Assembly (NCBI GenBank): GCA_963818505.1
Contig: CAWFSJ010000007.1
Span: forward strand, 372,001 to 436,000
Source: JADKAV01 sp963818505
GTDB taxonomy: Bacteria; Actinomycetota; Actinomycetes; S36-B12; UBA10799
DNA length: 64,000 bases
Direction of reading: 5' to 3'
Shown: positions 50,249 to 57,905 of the stretch, piece after piece
How positions within the stretch are numbered: position 1 is the first letter of the stretch
How the letters are laid out: each line of letters starts with the position of its first letter
Position numbers and translations under genes: made by a program
The notes under the pieces: generated by a model
Seen by the model: only the letters and a program-made list of their open reading frames with translations
Told to the model about the DNA's origin: nothing
Database searches by the model: none

Positions 50249-51265
50249 ATGCGTCGTATTGCGGTGATGGGTAGTGGTTCCTGGGGAACCGGATTCGGAA
50301 TGGTCCTGGCCGATGCGGGCGGGGATGTGGCCATGTGGGCCCGTGAGCCCGAGGTCGTCAACGACATCAACCACAACCATCGCAACTCTGCGTACCATCC
50401 AGGCCTCGAGCTGCCGCCGGCGATGTGGGCCAGTGGTGATCCCGAGGAGGTGCTGCGCGGCGCGGAGATCGTGGTTCTCGCCATCCCGTCGCAGACACTT
50501 CGGGACAACCTCTCGGTGTGGAAACAGTTCCTCAACCCCGACGCGACCCTGGTCAGTCTGATGAAGGGGATCGAACTGGGCACCGTGATGAGGATGTCGC
50601 AGGTCATCGCGGAGGTGACTGGCTTCCCGGAGTCCCAGGTGGCAGTCGTGTCGGGGCCGAACCTCGCGCGCGAGGTCTCTCAGCGTCAACCAGCAGCGAC
50701 GACAGTTGCGTGCGCCGATGAGGGTCGCGCACAGACTCTTGCCGAAGCGACGACGACGGCGTACTTCCGTCCCTACTACACCACCGACATCATCGGTACC
50801 GAGCTCGGCGGAGCGGTGAAGAACGTGATCGCCCTGGCCAACGGAATGGCATTCGGCCTGGGTTTCGGCGAGAACGCGCAGGCGTCCTTGATCACCCGCG
50901 GTCTGGCGGAGATGTCCAGACTCGGTCAGGCCCTCGGCGCCAATCCGCTGACCTTCCTCGGCCTTGCCGGCATCGGTGACCTGATCGCCACGTGTACGTC
51001 ATCGCTGTCGCGTAACCGGACCTTCGGTGAGAACCTCGGTCGTGGCCTGACGGTCGACGAAACGATCGCGAAGACCAAGCAGACCTGCGAGGGTGTGAAG
51101 AGTTGTCAGTCGATCCTCGACCTGGCCACACGTAACGGCGTCGAGATGCCCATCACCGAACAGGTGGTCCAGGTCGTGCACCACGGAATGGCGCCCAGGG
51201 AGATGTTGGCCAATCTCATGTCGCGCGACCCGAAGGCTGAGCAGGGTCACTCCGGGCTGTCTTGA
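50249..51265 (+). CDS. gpsA: Glycerol-3-phosphate dehydrogenase [NAD(P)+]
   Basis: 338 residues. It reduces dihydroxyacetone phosphate to glycerol 3-phosphate for phospholipids. The NAD motif AVMGSGSWGTGFGMVLADAG is at the N-terminus; VVSGPNLAREV, TELGGAVKNVIALANGMAFGL (catalytic Lys) and LAGIGDLIATCTS follow. AAGGAGATG precedes the ATG. It follows the acyltransferase gene in the same operon and converges with a PLP enzyme gene. Confidence 0.96.
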   Translation: MRRIAVMGSGSWGTGFGMVLADAGGDVAMWAREPEVVNDINHNHRNSAYHPGLELPPAMWASGDPEEVLRGAEIVVLAIPSQTLRDNLSVWKQFLNPDATLVSLMKGIELGTVMRMSQVIAEVTGFPESQVAVVSGPNLAREVSQRQPAATTVACADEGRAQTLAEATTTAYFRPYYTTDIIGTELGGAVKNVIALANGMAFGLGFGENAQASLITRGLAEMSRLGQALGANPLTFLGLAGIGDLIATCTSSLSRNRTFGENLGRGLTVDETIAKTKQTCEGVKSCQSILDLATRNGVEMPITEQVVQVVHHGMAPREMLANLMSRDPKAEQGHSGLS

Positions 51266-51276
51266 GGCTCGAGGGT

Positions 51277-52314
51277 TCAGCCGCCCGCCAGAGCCGACGA
51301 CAGGTCTGTCCACAGGTCTTCAACGTCTTCGATCCCGACTGAAAGCCGCAGAAGAGCCGGATCCACGAGGTCCGATTCGAAGTGGTGGCGACGTCGGCGT
51401 TCCAGCGTCGATTCGACCCCGCCGAGGCTTGTGGCGTGAGTCCATAACCGCACCCGCTCGCACAGGGCCTGCGCGGCATTGGGTCCACCGTGTGGGACAA
51501 CCCCGATCATCGGCACGTTGACGTCCATCTGCCGCAGCGCAACTTCGTGGTCCGGGTGGCTGGGCAGACCCGGCCAGACGACCTGGGCCACACCTGGGTG
51601 GGCTGTCAGCCGATCGGCGAGAACGGCAGCGTTGGCGGCTGCTCGTCTGTAGCGGACATCCAAAGTACGCACCCCGCGCAGGGCGAGCCAGGCCTCCATC
51701 GGACCCGCGATGGCGCCACCCAATTCGCGGTAGTCGCGCAGCCGCGCGACGAGATCCGGGTCCCTGGCGACCACCGCACCGAGGATCAGGTCCGAGTGTC
51801 CCGAGAGGTACTTGGACACCGAGTGGATCACGATGTCCGCACCGACGGCCAGGGGGCGCTGGGAGATCGGCGTGGCGAAGGTGTTGTCCACCACGGTGAG
51901 GCCAGTCAGCTTCGACAGGGCGGCGATGTCGAACACCCGAAGGTCGGGGTTCGTGGGTGTCTCGACCCATCGCAGGTCGGCCGGGTCCGCCAACCCGACC
52001 TGGGCCAGGTCCCGGGCTGCCAGCGTTGTGTTCGTGCCGGAGTACACAACCGCAGGCCGAGCGACAGTAGTGGGCCGCACGACGTCAAGTACAGCGGTGA
52101 CGGCCGCCATTCCGGACGCGAACAGAACCGCTGTCCCGCCTTCAAGAGCACCGAGGACCTTCTCGAATGCGCTTGAGTTGCGGGCGTCGTGGCGGGTGTA
52201 TCCGACAGCTCCACCGGCAGCCAAAGCGGAGGCGAACTCCACCGGTTCATTCAGCGGCGCGTCCGGGCTGCGATCGGGTCGTCCGGCGGCCACGGCGATC
52301 GTTGCGAGTTGCAC
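51277..52314 (-). CDS. Cys/Met metabolism PLP-dependent enzyme (cystathionine gamma-synthase/lyase family)
   Basis: 345 residues. The PLP lysine is in IHSVSKYLSGHSDLILGAVV; YTRHDARNSSAFEKVLGALEGG, WVETPTNPDLRVFDI and VVDNTFATPISQRPL are family signatures, and THATSLGGVESTLERR is the C-terminal substrate loop. Synthase and lyase activities cannot be separated by sequence alone. It lies on the opposite strand between gpsA and ddl, which are usually adjacent in actinobacteria, so it looks inserted there. Confidence 0.88.
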   Translation of the reverse strand: MQLATIAVAAGRPDRSPDAPLNEPVEFASALAAGGAVGYTRHDARNSSAFEKVLGALEGGTAVLFASGMAAVTAVLDVVRPTTVARPAVVYSGTNTTLAARDLAQVGLADPADLRWVETPTNPDLRVFDIAALSKLTGLTVVDNTFATPISQRPLAVGADIVIHSVSKYLSGHSDLILGAVVARDPDLVARLRDYRELGGAIAGPMEAWLALRGVRTLDVRYRRAAANAAVLADRLTAHPGVAQVVWPGLPSHPDHEVALRQMDVNVPMIGVVPHGGPNAAQALCERVRLWTHATSLGGVESTLERRRRHHFESDLVDPALLRLSVGIEDVEDLWTDLSSALAGG

Positions 52315-52341
52315 GGGTGGACCTCCGTTAGGGTCGTGATC

Positions 52342-53418
52342 GTGTCTGAGTCACGGATCCGGGTTGGTGTGCTCTACGGAGGCACCAGCTCCGAGCACAG
52401 CATCAGTTGCGTATCTGCGGGAAGCGTACTGCGCGCTTTGGACCCGCAGCGGTTCGAGGTGGTGCGGATCGGCATCGACCGGCAGGGGACCTGGCGCCTC
52501 GATGACCAGGACACGGACCTTCTGCGACTGGGCGCCGAGCTTCCGCAAGTCCTCGGCGGGCCTGAGGTGTCGTTGATCCTTGACCGGTTCCGTCGGGGGT
52601 TCGACGCTGAGGGCGAGTACCTGCCCGTGGACGTGGTCTTCCCGATCCTGCACGGCCCGTTCGGCGAGGACGGAACGGTCCAGGGCCTGCTGGAGGTTGC
52701 CGCTATCCCCTATGTGGGTTCAGGCGTGCTCGCCTCGGCGTTGTCGATGGACAAGATCTCCTTCAAGGCACACCTGAACGCGGCGGGGATCGACGTGGGC
52801 AGCTACATCGGCTTCACAGCCCGGGAATGGCACTGCTCGCGAGCGGACATCAGGTCGGCCATCAAGGCGCTGGGCCTGCCGGTCTTCGTCAAACCCAGCC
52901 GGGCGGGATCGTCGCAGGGGATCACGAAAGTGCACGATTCCGGTGGTGTCGACCACGCGGTGGAAGAGGCCCTGCGCCACGACCCGCGTGTGATCGTCGA
53001 GGCCGGCGTGCAGGGGGCACGTGAGATCGAAGTGGGTGTGCTGGCCGTCCCCGAAGTCTCAGTGAGTGTTCCCGGTGAGATCGTCGTGCGCACGGGCCAC
53101 GAGTTCTACGACTTCGAGGCCAAATACCTCGATGACACCGTCGATCTGATCATCGACCCGGACCTGCCCTCGCAGGTGCTGGATTCGATTCGTAACACGG
53201 CAGAGCGCGCCTTCGCGGTGGCGATGTGTGAGGGCCTGGCGCGGGTGGACTTCTTCGTCGCCGGTGAGCGTGTGATCCTCAACGAGATCAACACGATGCC
53301 GGGCTTCACCTCAGCGTCGATGTTCCCCTTGGTGTGGGAGGCCAGTGGTCGCACGTACAGTGATGTGGTGACCGCGCTCATCACGGATGCCTTGCATCGC
53401 GGAGTTGGACTTCGATGA
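52342..53418 (+). CDS. ddl: D-alanine--D-alanine ligase
   Basis: 358 residues, ATP-grasp enzyme that makes the D-Ala-D-Ala end of peptidoglycan precursors. VGVLYGGTSSEHSISCVSAG starts the protein; PVFVKPSRAGSSQGITKV, the EVGVLAVPE segment and LNEINTMPGFTSASMFPLVWE are the ATP and metal-binding parts. GTG 52342 is chosen because TAGGGT ends 7 nt before it (leaderless); GTG 52336 is an alternative. The stop overlaps the amidase ATG by 4 nt. Confidence 0.96.
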   Translation: MSESRIRVGVLYGGTSSEHSISCVSAGSVLRALDPQRFEVVRIGIDRQGTWRLDDQDTDLLRLGAELPQVLGGPEVSLILDRFRRGFDAEGEYLPVDVVFPILHGPFGEDGTVQGLLEVAAIPYVGSGVLASALSMDKISFKAHLNAAGIDVGSYIGFTAREWHCSRADIRSAIKALGLPVFVKPSRAGSSQGITKVHDSGGVDHAVEEALRHDPRVIVEAGVQGAREIEVGVLAVPEVSVSVPGEIVVRTGHEFYDFEAKYLDDTVDLIIDPDLPSQVLDSIRNTAERAFAVAMCEGLARVDFFVAGERVILNEINTMPGFTSASMFPLVWEASGRTYSDVVTALITDALHRGVGLR

Positions 53419-54035
53419 TCCACTTGTTCCTGCCCCTGGTTCCGCCCGTGCAGCCGGTAGTGGTCGAGCCGCCGCGGATCGTGCAGAAGGCCATTCCGTA
53501 CAGCGCCAAGCGTAAGAAGCAGATGGCGGCCTACTCCTACCGCCATTACGGCAACCGGACCTGGAAACTCGTCGACCCCAAGGTGGTGGTTCTCCACTAC
53601 ACGGTGAGCAACACCTTCGAGTCCCCGTGGAACCTGTTCGCGAGCAACTCCGCATCTCCCGGGCCATCGGGATCCGCCCCCGAGATGCCAGGTGGGTGCA
53701 CGCACTTCATCGTCGACAAGGACGCAACGATCTACCAGCTCGCACCGTTGACGACGATGTGCCGACACGCGATCGGCATCAACGACCGCTCTGTGGGCAT
53801 CGAGTTCGTGGAGATGAGTTCGGCCACGAACATTCTGAACCGGGGCAAACAGCGCCGCGCCGGGGTCAAGCTCGTGCGGTGGCTTCAGTACGAGTTGGAC
53901 ATCAAGACCCGCGATGTCATCGGGCATTTCATGGTCAACGACTCGCAGTACTTCCACGAGAACGTGCGCGGCTGGCGCAACGACCACACGGACTGGAACC
54001 GCAAGCAGGTCATGAAGTTCCGCAGCTACCTGTAG
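53415..54035 (+). CDS. N-acetylmuramoyl-L-alanine amidase (Amidase_2 family)
   Basis: 206 residues. The zinc-binding amidase fold shows His in VVVLHYTVSN, GGCTHFIVDKDATIYQL, RHAIGINDRSVGIEFVE and the late NDHTDWN. The N-terminus is hydrophobic and proline-rich (IHLFLPLVPPVQPVVV) but is not a clear signal peptide, so export is uncertain. It is coupled to ddl by ATGA overlap, both genes serving cell wall metabolism. Related folds occur in peptidoglycan recycling and in phage lysins; no phage context is present. Confidence 0.85.
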   Translation: MIHLFLPLVPPVQPVVVEPPRIVQKAIPYSAKRKKQMAAYSYRHYGNRTWKLVDPKVVVLHYTVSNTFESPWNLFASNSASPGPSGSAPEMPGGCTHFIVDKDATIYQLAPLTTMCRHAIGINDRSVGIEFVEMSSATNILNRGKQRRAGVKLVRWLQYELDIKTRDVIGHFMVNDSQYFHENVRGWRNDHTDWNRKQVMKFRSYL

Positions 54036-54074
54036 TCGGCCGGACTGTACTCGACCTCCGCCTGGTCCCTTCGG

Positions 54075-54187
54075 TTGTGGTGTTGTTAGCGTCCGCTGGC
54101 CAGGGATGTGGTGTTGTTGTCGGTTCCGGGCTCGTCAACCGGCGACAACGCGACAGTGTCGCCGTCGCCGTCGTAACAACGCAACAA
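54075..54187. repeat. 113-bp nested inverted-repeat element, copy 2
   Basis: Motifs in the same order and spacing as at 9701: TTGTGGTGTTGTTAG (54075-54089), TGTGGTGTTGTTG (from 54107), then CGACAACGCGACA (ending 54155) and GTAACAACGCAACAA (54173-54187). About 73 of 113 positions are identical to copy 1, with identity concentrated in the arms. It lies between the convergent amidase and lipoprotein genes. Confidence 0.75.
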
Positions 54188-54245
54188 GCCAGGGCCGGGA
54201 GCGCCGACATCATCGCGCACGTCGACGTGGCGGTCGAACCGGACG

Positions 54246-54698
54246 TCAGGAAACGACCCCGGCTGCCCCGGTGACCTGCGTGTGGTCCTGCATCGCAGCG
54301 GCCAGATCCACCAGCGGGTTGACCTCGGGCTGGTGACGATCGGGGACATACACCGAAACGAGCGGGGAGCGGCCCACTGCGGTGAAGGTGTAGCCGTCGG
54401 ACTGCTCCTGACCGAACCAGGCCACGTCATCGACCACGATCATCTCCGAGGTCTTCTCATATTCGGCCGGGACCTCGACCCCGCACTTCAGGACCATGCG
54501 CGGGTCACCCCAAGCCGCGGCGTACTGTGAGCGACCGGTGTTCTCATCACCGTTGACCTCGGTCGGCAGAGCGGTTATGAGCGCCGAACACGCCGAACGA
54601 TCAGCCGCGGGGGGATCGGCTGTGGGTATCGGGTCGCTGCTGCAGGCGCCGAGCGTCAGCAGTGCTAGCGCCGCTAGGACAGATGCACTACGGGACAC
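54246..54698 (-). CDS. DUF3515 family lipoprotein
   Basis: 150 residues. The N-terminus MSRSASVLAALALLTLGACSSD is a lipoprotein signal with lipobox LGAC, so the mature protein is anchored outside the membrane. The rest (CSALITALP, WGDPRMVLKCGV and VAWFGQEQSDGYTFTAVGRSPLVSVYVP) matches DUF3515, an actinobacterial family of unknown function usually found near thiL and ddl as here. GTG start; the next gene upstream (AsnC-like) overlaps it by 25 nt. Confidence 0.85.
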   Translation of the reverse strand: MSRSASVLAALALLTLGACSSDPIPTADPPAADRSACSALITALPTEVNGDENTGRSQYAAAWGDPRMVLKCGVEVPAEYEKTSEMIVVDDVAWFGQEQSDGYTFTAVGRSPLVSVYVPDRHQPEVNPLVDLAAAMQDHTQVTGAAGVVS

Positions 54699-54910
54699 GT
54701 GAGTGTACGAGTGATCCCGGGGACTGCCTGCACCTTGGCAACGACCATCTGACCGAGCTGGTCCACAGACTCCGCCTCGCCTTGGACGATCACGTCGTAG
54801 GGGCCGGTCACGTCGTCGGCCTGGGTCACCCCCGCGATGTCGCGGATCTGTTCGGCGACCCTGGATGCCGAGCCGACTTCGGTCTGGATCAGGATGTAGG
54901 CCTGGACCAC
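54674..54910 (-). CDS. Lrp/AsnC ligand-binding domain protein (stand-alone RAM domain)
   Basis: 78 residues with no DNA-binding domain. VQAYILIQTEVGSASRVAEQI and GPYDVIVQGEAESVDQLGQMVV form the alpha-beta sandwich that binds amino acids in Lrp-type regulators. Such short proteins are thought to modulate other regulators or bind amino acids directly. GTG start with GGAGGAAC upstream. In a window rich in branched-chain genes it could sense leucine, but nothing links it to them directly. Confidence 0.85.
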   Translation of the reverse strand: MVQAYILIQTEVGSASRVAEQIRDIAGVTQADDVTGPYDVIVQGEAESVDQLGQMVVAKVQAVPGITRTLTCPVVHLS

Positions 54911-54986
54911 GGTTCCTCCTACGGTTTGGTGCCTAGGAGACTATCTTGACCGCGGATCCAAAGACACGACTGGGTGGAGGCGGCAT

Positions 54987-55937
54987 ATGAGTGCACAGAC
55001 GGTGGGCGATCTGGGGGAGTTCGGGTTGATTGCGGCCCTGCAGACCCGGCTCAAGACCACGGCAGCTGTGGAGGTGCCTTCCGGGGACGACGCGGCGGTT
55101 GTGCGACTGGGTGCCGAGCGGCTGGTGGTGACTACCGACATGCTCGTTCAGGACCGCCATTTCCGTCTGGAATGGTCGTCGCCCGAAGAGATCGGGCACA
55201 AGGCCGCAGCCCAGAACTTCGCCGACCTCACGGCGATGGCGGCGCGACCGGTCGCCCTCACGGCCGCTATTGCACTGCCAGCCGAGACGCCGGTCGACTG
55301 GGTCTTGGGAGTGGTCGATGGCCTAGTGGCCGAGGCCGATGCCCTGGGTGCTGCAGTGGTGGGCGGAGACGTGACCCGCGCTTCGACCGTCACGATCTCG
55401 GTGACCGCACTCGGGGTGCCCGTGGGCTCCCGTCTGGTGCGCAGAGACGGTGCAATGCCCGGTGATGTGGTCGCTGTGTGCGGCCGATTGGGATGGGCTG
55501 CTGCGGGTCTGGCCGTGCTGGGCCGGGGTTTCCGCTCGCCGCGCGTCGTGGTCGACGCCCACCGGCGCCCCCGCCCGCCCTACGAGGCAGGTGCCTTGGC
55601 AGCAGCTGCAGGTGCCACCGCGATGATCGATGTCAGCGACGGCCTATTGGCCGACCTCGGGCACATCGCAACGGCCTCAGGGGTTCAGATCGTGCTGGAT
55701 GTGGACCGACTGCCGATCGACGACCCAATCCGGGAGACCGCGTCAGCCTTCAACGCCGACCCCTTGGGCTGGGTGGTGTCCGGAGGTGACGATCACGCAC
55801 TGGCCGCGACCTTCCCGAGTGGTCAGGTGCTGCCTGCGGGCTTCGTCGCAGTCGGTGAAGTTCTCGAGGGAACAGGCGTAGAGGTTCCGGGATACCGGCA
55901 CATCGGCTCGCCGGGCTTCGACCACTTCCGAGATTGA
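54987..55937 (+). CDS. thiL: Thiamine-monophosphate kinase
   Basis: 316 residues. It phosphorylates thiamine monophosphate to the active cofactor thiamine diphosphate. GDDAAVVRLG, VVTTDMLVQDRHFR, FADLTAMAARPVALTAAIALP, VVGGDVTRAS and MIDVSDGLLADLGHIA are the family motifs with the Mg-binding Asp residues. GGAGG precedes the ATG and TATCTT (about 54942) may be the -10. A 7-9-bp hairpin follows the gene. Confidence 0.96.
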   Translation: MSAQTVGDLGEFGLIAALQTRLKTTAAVEVPSGDDAAVVRLGAERLVVTTDMLVQDRHFRLEWSSPEEIGHKAAAQNFADLTAMAARPVALTAAIALPAETPVDWVLGVVDGLVAEADALGAAVVGGDVTRASTVTISVTALGVPVGSRLVRRDGAMPGDVVAVCGRLGWAAAGLAVLGRGFRSPRVVVDAHRRPRPPYEAGALAAAAGATAMIDVSDGLLADLGHIATASGVQIVLDVDRLPIDDPIRETASAFNADPLGWVVSGGDDHALAATFPSGQVLPAGFVAVGEVLEGTGVEVPGYRHIGSPGFDHFRD

Positions 55938-55940
55938 AGT

Positions 55941-55959
55941 GTCGCGCATCATGCGCGAC
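55941..55959. terminator. Palindromic hairpin between convergent thiL and rpmB
   Basis: GTCGCGC (55941-55947) pairs with GCGCGAC (55953-55959) around ATCAT. It lies 3 nt after thiL and 7 nt after rpmB on the other strand, so it could end both transcripts. Confidence 0.5.
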
Positions 55960-55966
55960 GGATGGG

Positions 55967-56158
55967 TCAGACGACCCGGGTGACCTTGCCGGCCTTCAGG
56001 CAGCTGGTGCACACGTTGATGCGCTTGGGAGCCTTGCCGACCATGGCGCGCACGGACTGGATGTTCGGGTTCCAGCGGCGCTTGGTCCGCCGGTGCGAGT
56101 GGGAGATGCTGTGGCCGAAGCCGGGACCCTTGCCACAGACGTCGCAGTTGGCAGCCAC
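55967..56158 (-). CDS. rpmB: 50S ribosomal protein L28
   Basis: 63 residues. CDVCGKGPGFGHSISHSHRRTKRRWNPN-type N-terminus with the family pattern NIQSVRAMVGKAPKRINVCTSCLKAGKV. Two C-x-x-C pairs make this the zinc-binding (C+) form. GTG start with GAAGGAG upstream. It is divergent from the DAK2-family gene, the arrangement usual in actinobacteria; TATCCT at 56237-56232 on the minus strand may be its -10. Confidence 0.96.
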   Translation of the reverse strand: MAANCDVCGKGPGFGHSISHSHRRTKRRWNPNIQSVRAMVGKAPKRINVCTSCLKAGKVTRVV

Positions 56159-56309
56159 GGGAACTCCTTCAAGATGGTTCAACGGTTGTGTGCGGTGCGC
56201 AGCGTGATCGGCGCACACGGTCTCTCCAAGGATAGCCGATGCTCGATGAAAAGCACATCGCCCCCCGTTACCCTGGGGTGATGTCCGTGACACACAGAGG
56301 AGCGACGTG

Positions 56310-57905
56310 ATGGCCGAGGACTCCCGGGCCGTGCTCGACGCGATCTCTCTGCGCAACTGGATGCTGCTCAGTCAGGACAAACTGGGACACCGCCGCAAGG
56401 AGATCGACGCGCTGAACGTCTTTCCGGTGCCGGACGGGGACACGGGGACCAACATGTACCTCACGGTCGAGGCCGCCGCGGTGGCGGCCGGCGAGGTCGC
56501 CGATCCAGCCAACATCCCGGCTCCCATGGCCGAAGCCATCGCCAGGGGGTCGTTGCTGGGCGCGCGTGGCAACTCCGGAGTGATCCTCAGCCAGTTGTTG
56601 CGCGGGTTCGCCGATGTGGTCGCAGCTGTGGACGAGCCGGCCGCATCGACTCTGCAGGAAGCACTGCAACGCGGCGCTGACCAGGCCTACGCGGCCGTCA
56701 GCCGCCCGGTTGAGGGCACCGTGCTCACGGTTGCCCGGGCAGCGGCACAGGGGGCCGGGGAGGTAACTGTCGACGATCTGGCGGCAGTGGCCATGGCAGC
56801 CGCAGACAGCGCGCGTGCCGCCCTGGCCAGGACCCCTGAACAGCTACCCGCATTGGCCGCTGCTGGCGTGGTGGATGCCGGGGGCAGGGGGCTGGTCGTG
56901 GTGCTGGACGCTTTGGCCGAGGTGCTCACCGGTGAGGCGAGGGTCGAGGACCTGGTTCCCGCTGAGGCCGTCGTCGCCCATGACCCGATGCCTCAGGGGG
57001 AGTACGAAGGGCCGCGCTACGAGGTGATGTACCTGCTCGACGCGGAGGACGACGGCATCGCCCGGCTTCGCGGACGTCTGGACGGGCTCGGTGATTCCCT
57101 GGTCGTGGTGGGCGGAGGAGGCCTGTGGAACGTGCATGTTCACACGGACTCGATCGGTGCGTCCATCGAAGCCGGGATCGAGGCGGGCAGGCCCCACCGC
57201 ATTGCAGTGACCGACCTGATCGAGCAGCAGCGCCACCTGCCGCGTGAGATCACCCGGGTGGTCGTGGCCGTGGCGCACGGACCCGGCGTGGCGCAACTGC
57301 TTGAGGAGTCCGGTGCAGTGGCGGTGCGCACACCACCACGTGGTCGTCCTAGCACGCGTGACTTCGTGCGGGCCGTGACCTCGTGCGGTGCTCGCGAGGC
57401 GCTGCTGCTGCCCTCGGACAGCGACTCCACGCCGGTGGCGAAGGCCGCCGCCGAGTTCCTGCGCGACGATGACATCCGGGTAGCCGTCGTGCCGAGCAGA
57501 TCCGTCGTGCAGACCCTGTCCGCGGTCGCCGTGCACGACGCCTCGGCCGGCTTCGACGACGACGTGGTCACCATGGCCAGGGCCTCAAGTGCCACCCGTT
57601 ATGGAGGAGTCACGATCGCCAGCAAGGAAGCGATCACCACCGCGGGGAGGTGTCAGGTCGGCGACGTCCTGGGCCTTGTCGACGGCGACATCGTGGAGAT
57701 CGGCACCTCGGTGGAGGCTGTGACGTTGCGGGTCATCGACCGCATGTCGAGCAGCACGTCGGAGTTGGTCACGCTGGTCACGGGCACGGAGGCACCCGAG
57801 GCCCTGGTCGAGACGGTGGACCAGCACCTCCGGTCAGCCTTGGTGGATCTCGAGGTGGTCGTCGGGGGTCAGCCTTACTGGCCGGTCATCGTCGGCGTCG
57901 AGTGA
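56310..57905 (+). CDS. DAK2 domain protein (FakA/YloV-like)
   Basis: 531 residues. The DAK2/DhaL domain comes first: KEIDALNVFPVPDGDTGTNMYLT with the Asp residues that bind Mg-ATP, and ARGNSGVILSQLLRGFAD. The C-terminal part (about 230-531) includes EGPRYEVMYLLDAED. Related FakA proteins phosphorylate FakB-bound fatty acids. Position before recG is conserved in Gram-positives. AGGAG lies 7 nt before ATG 56310; GTG 56307 is an alternative. TACCCT at 56268 may be the -10. Confidence 0.9.
   Translation: MAEDSRAVLDAISLRNWMLLSQDKLGHRRKEIDALNVFPVPDGDTGTNMYLTVEAAAVAAGEVADPANIPAPMAEAIARGSLLGARGNSGVILSQLLRGFADVVAAVDEPAASTLQEALQRGADQAYAAVSRPVEGTVLTVARAAAQGAGEVTVDDLAAVAMAAADSARAALARTPEQLPALAAAGVVDAGGRGLVVVLDALAEVLTGEARVEDLVPAEAVVAHDPMPQGEYEGPRYEVMYLLDAEDDGIARLRGRLDGLGDSLVVVGGGGLWNVHVHTDSIGASIEAGIEAGRPHRIAVTDLIEQQRHLPREITRVVVAVAHGPGVAQLLEESGAVAVRTPPRGRPSTRDFVRAVTSCGAREALLLPSDSDSTPVAKAAAEFLRDDDIRVAVVPSRSVVQTLSAVAVHDASAGFDDDVVTMARASSATRYGGVTIASKEAITTAGRCQVGDVLGLVDGDIVEIGTSVEAVTLRVIDRMSSSTSELVTLVTGTEAPEALVETVDQHLRSALVDLEVVVGGQPYWPVIVGVE

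Noticed and set aside
53415..54035. Phage lysin or prophage remnant
   Set aside because: The amidase is coupled to ddl and no phage gene is near.
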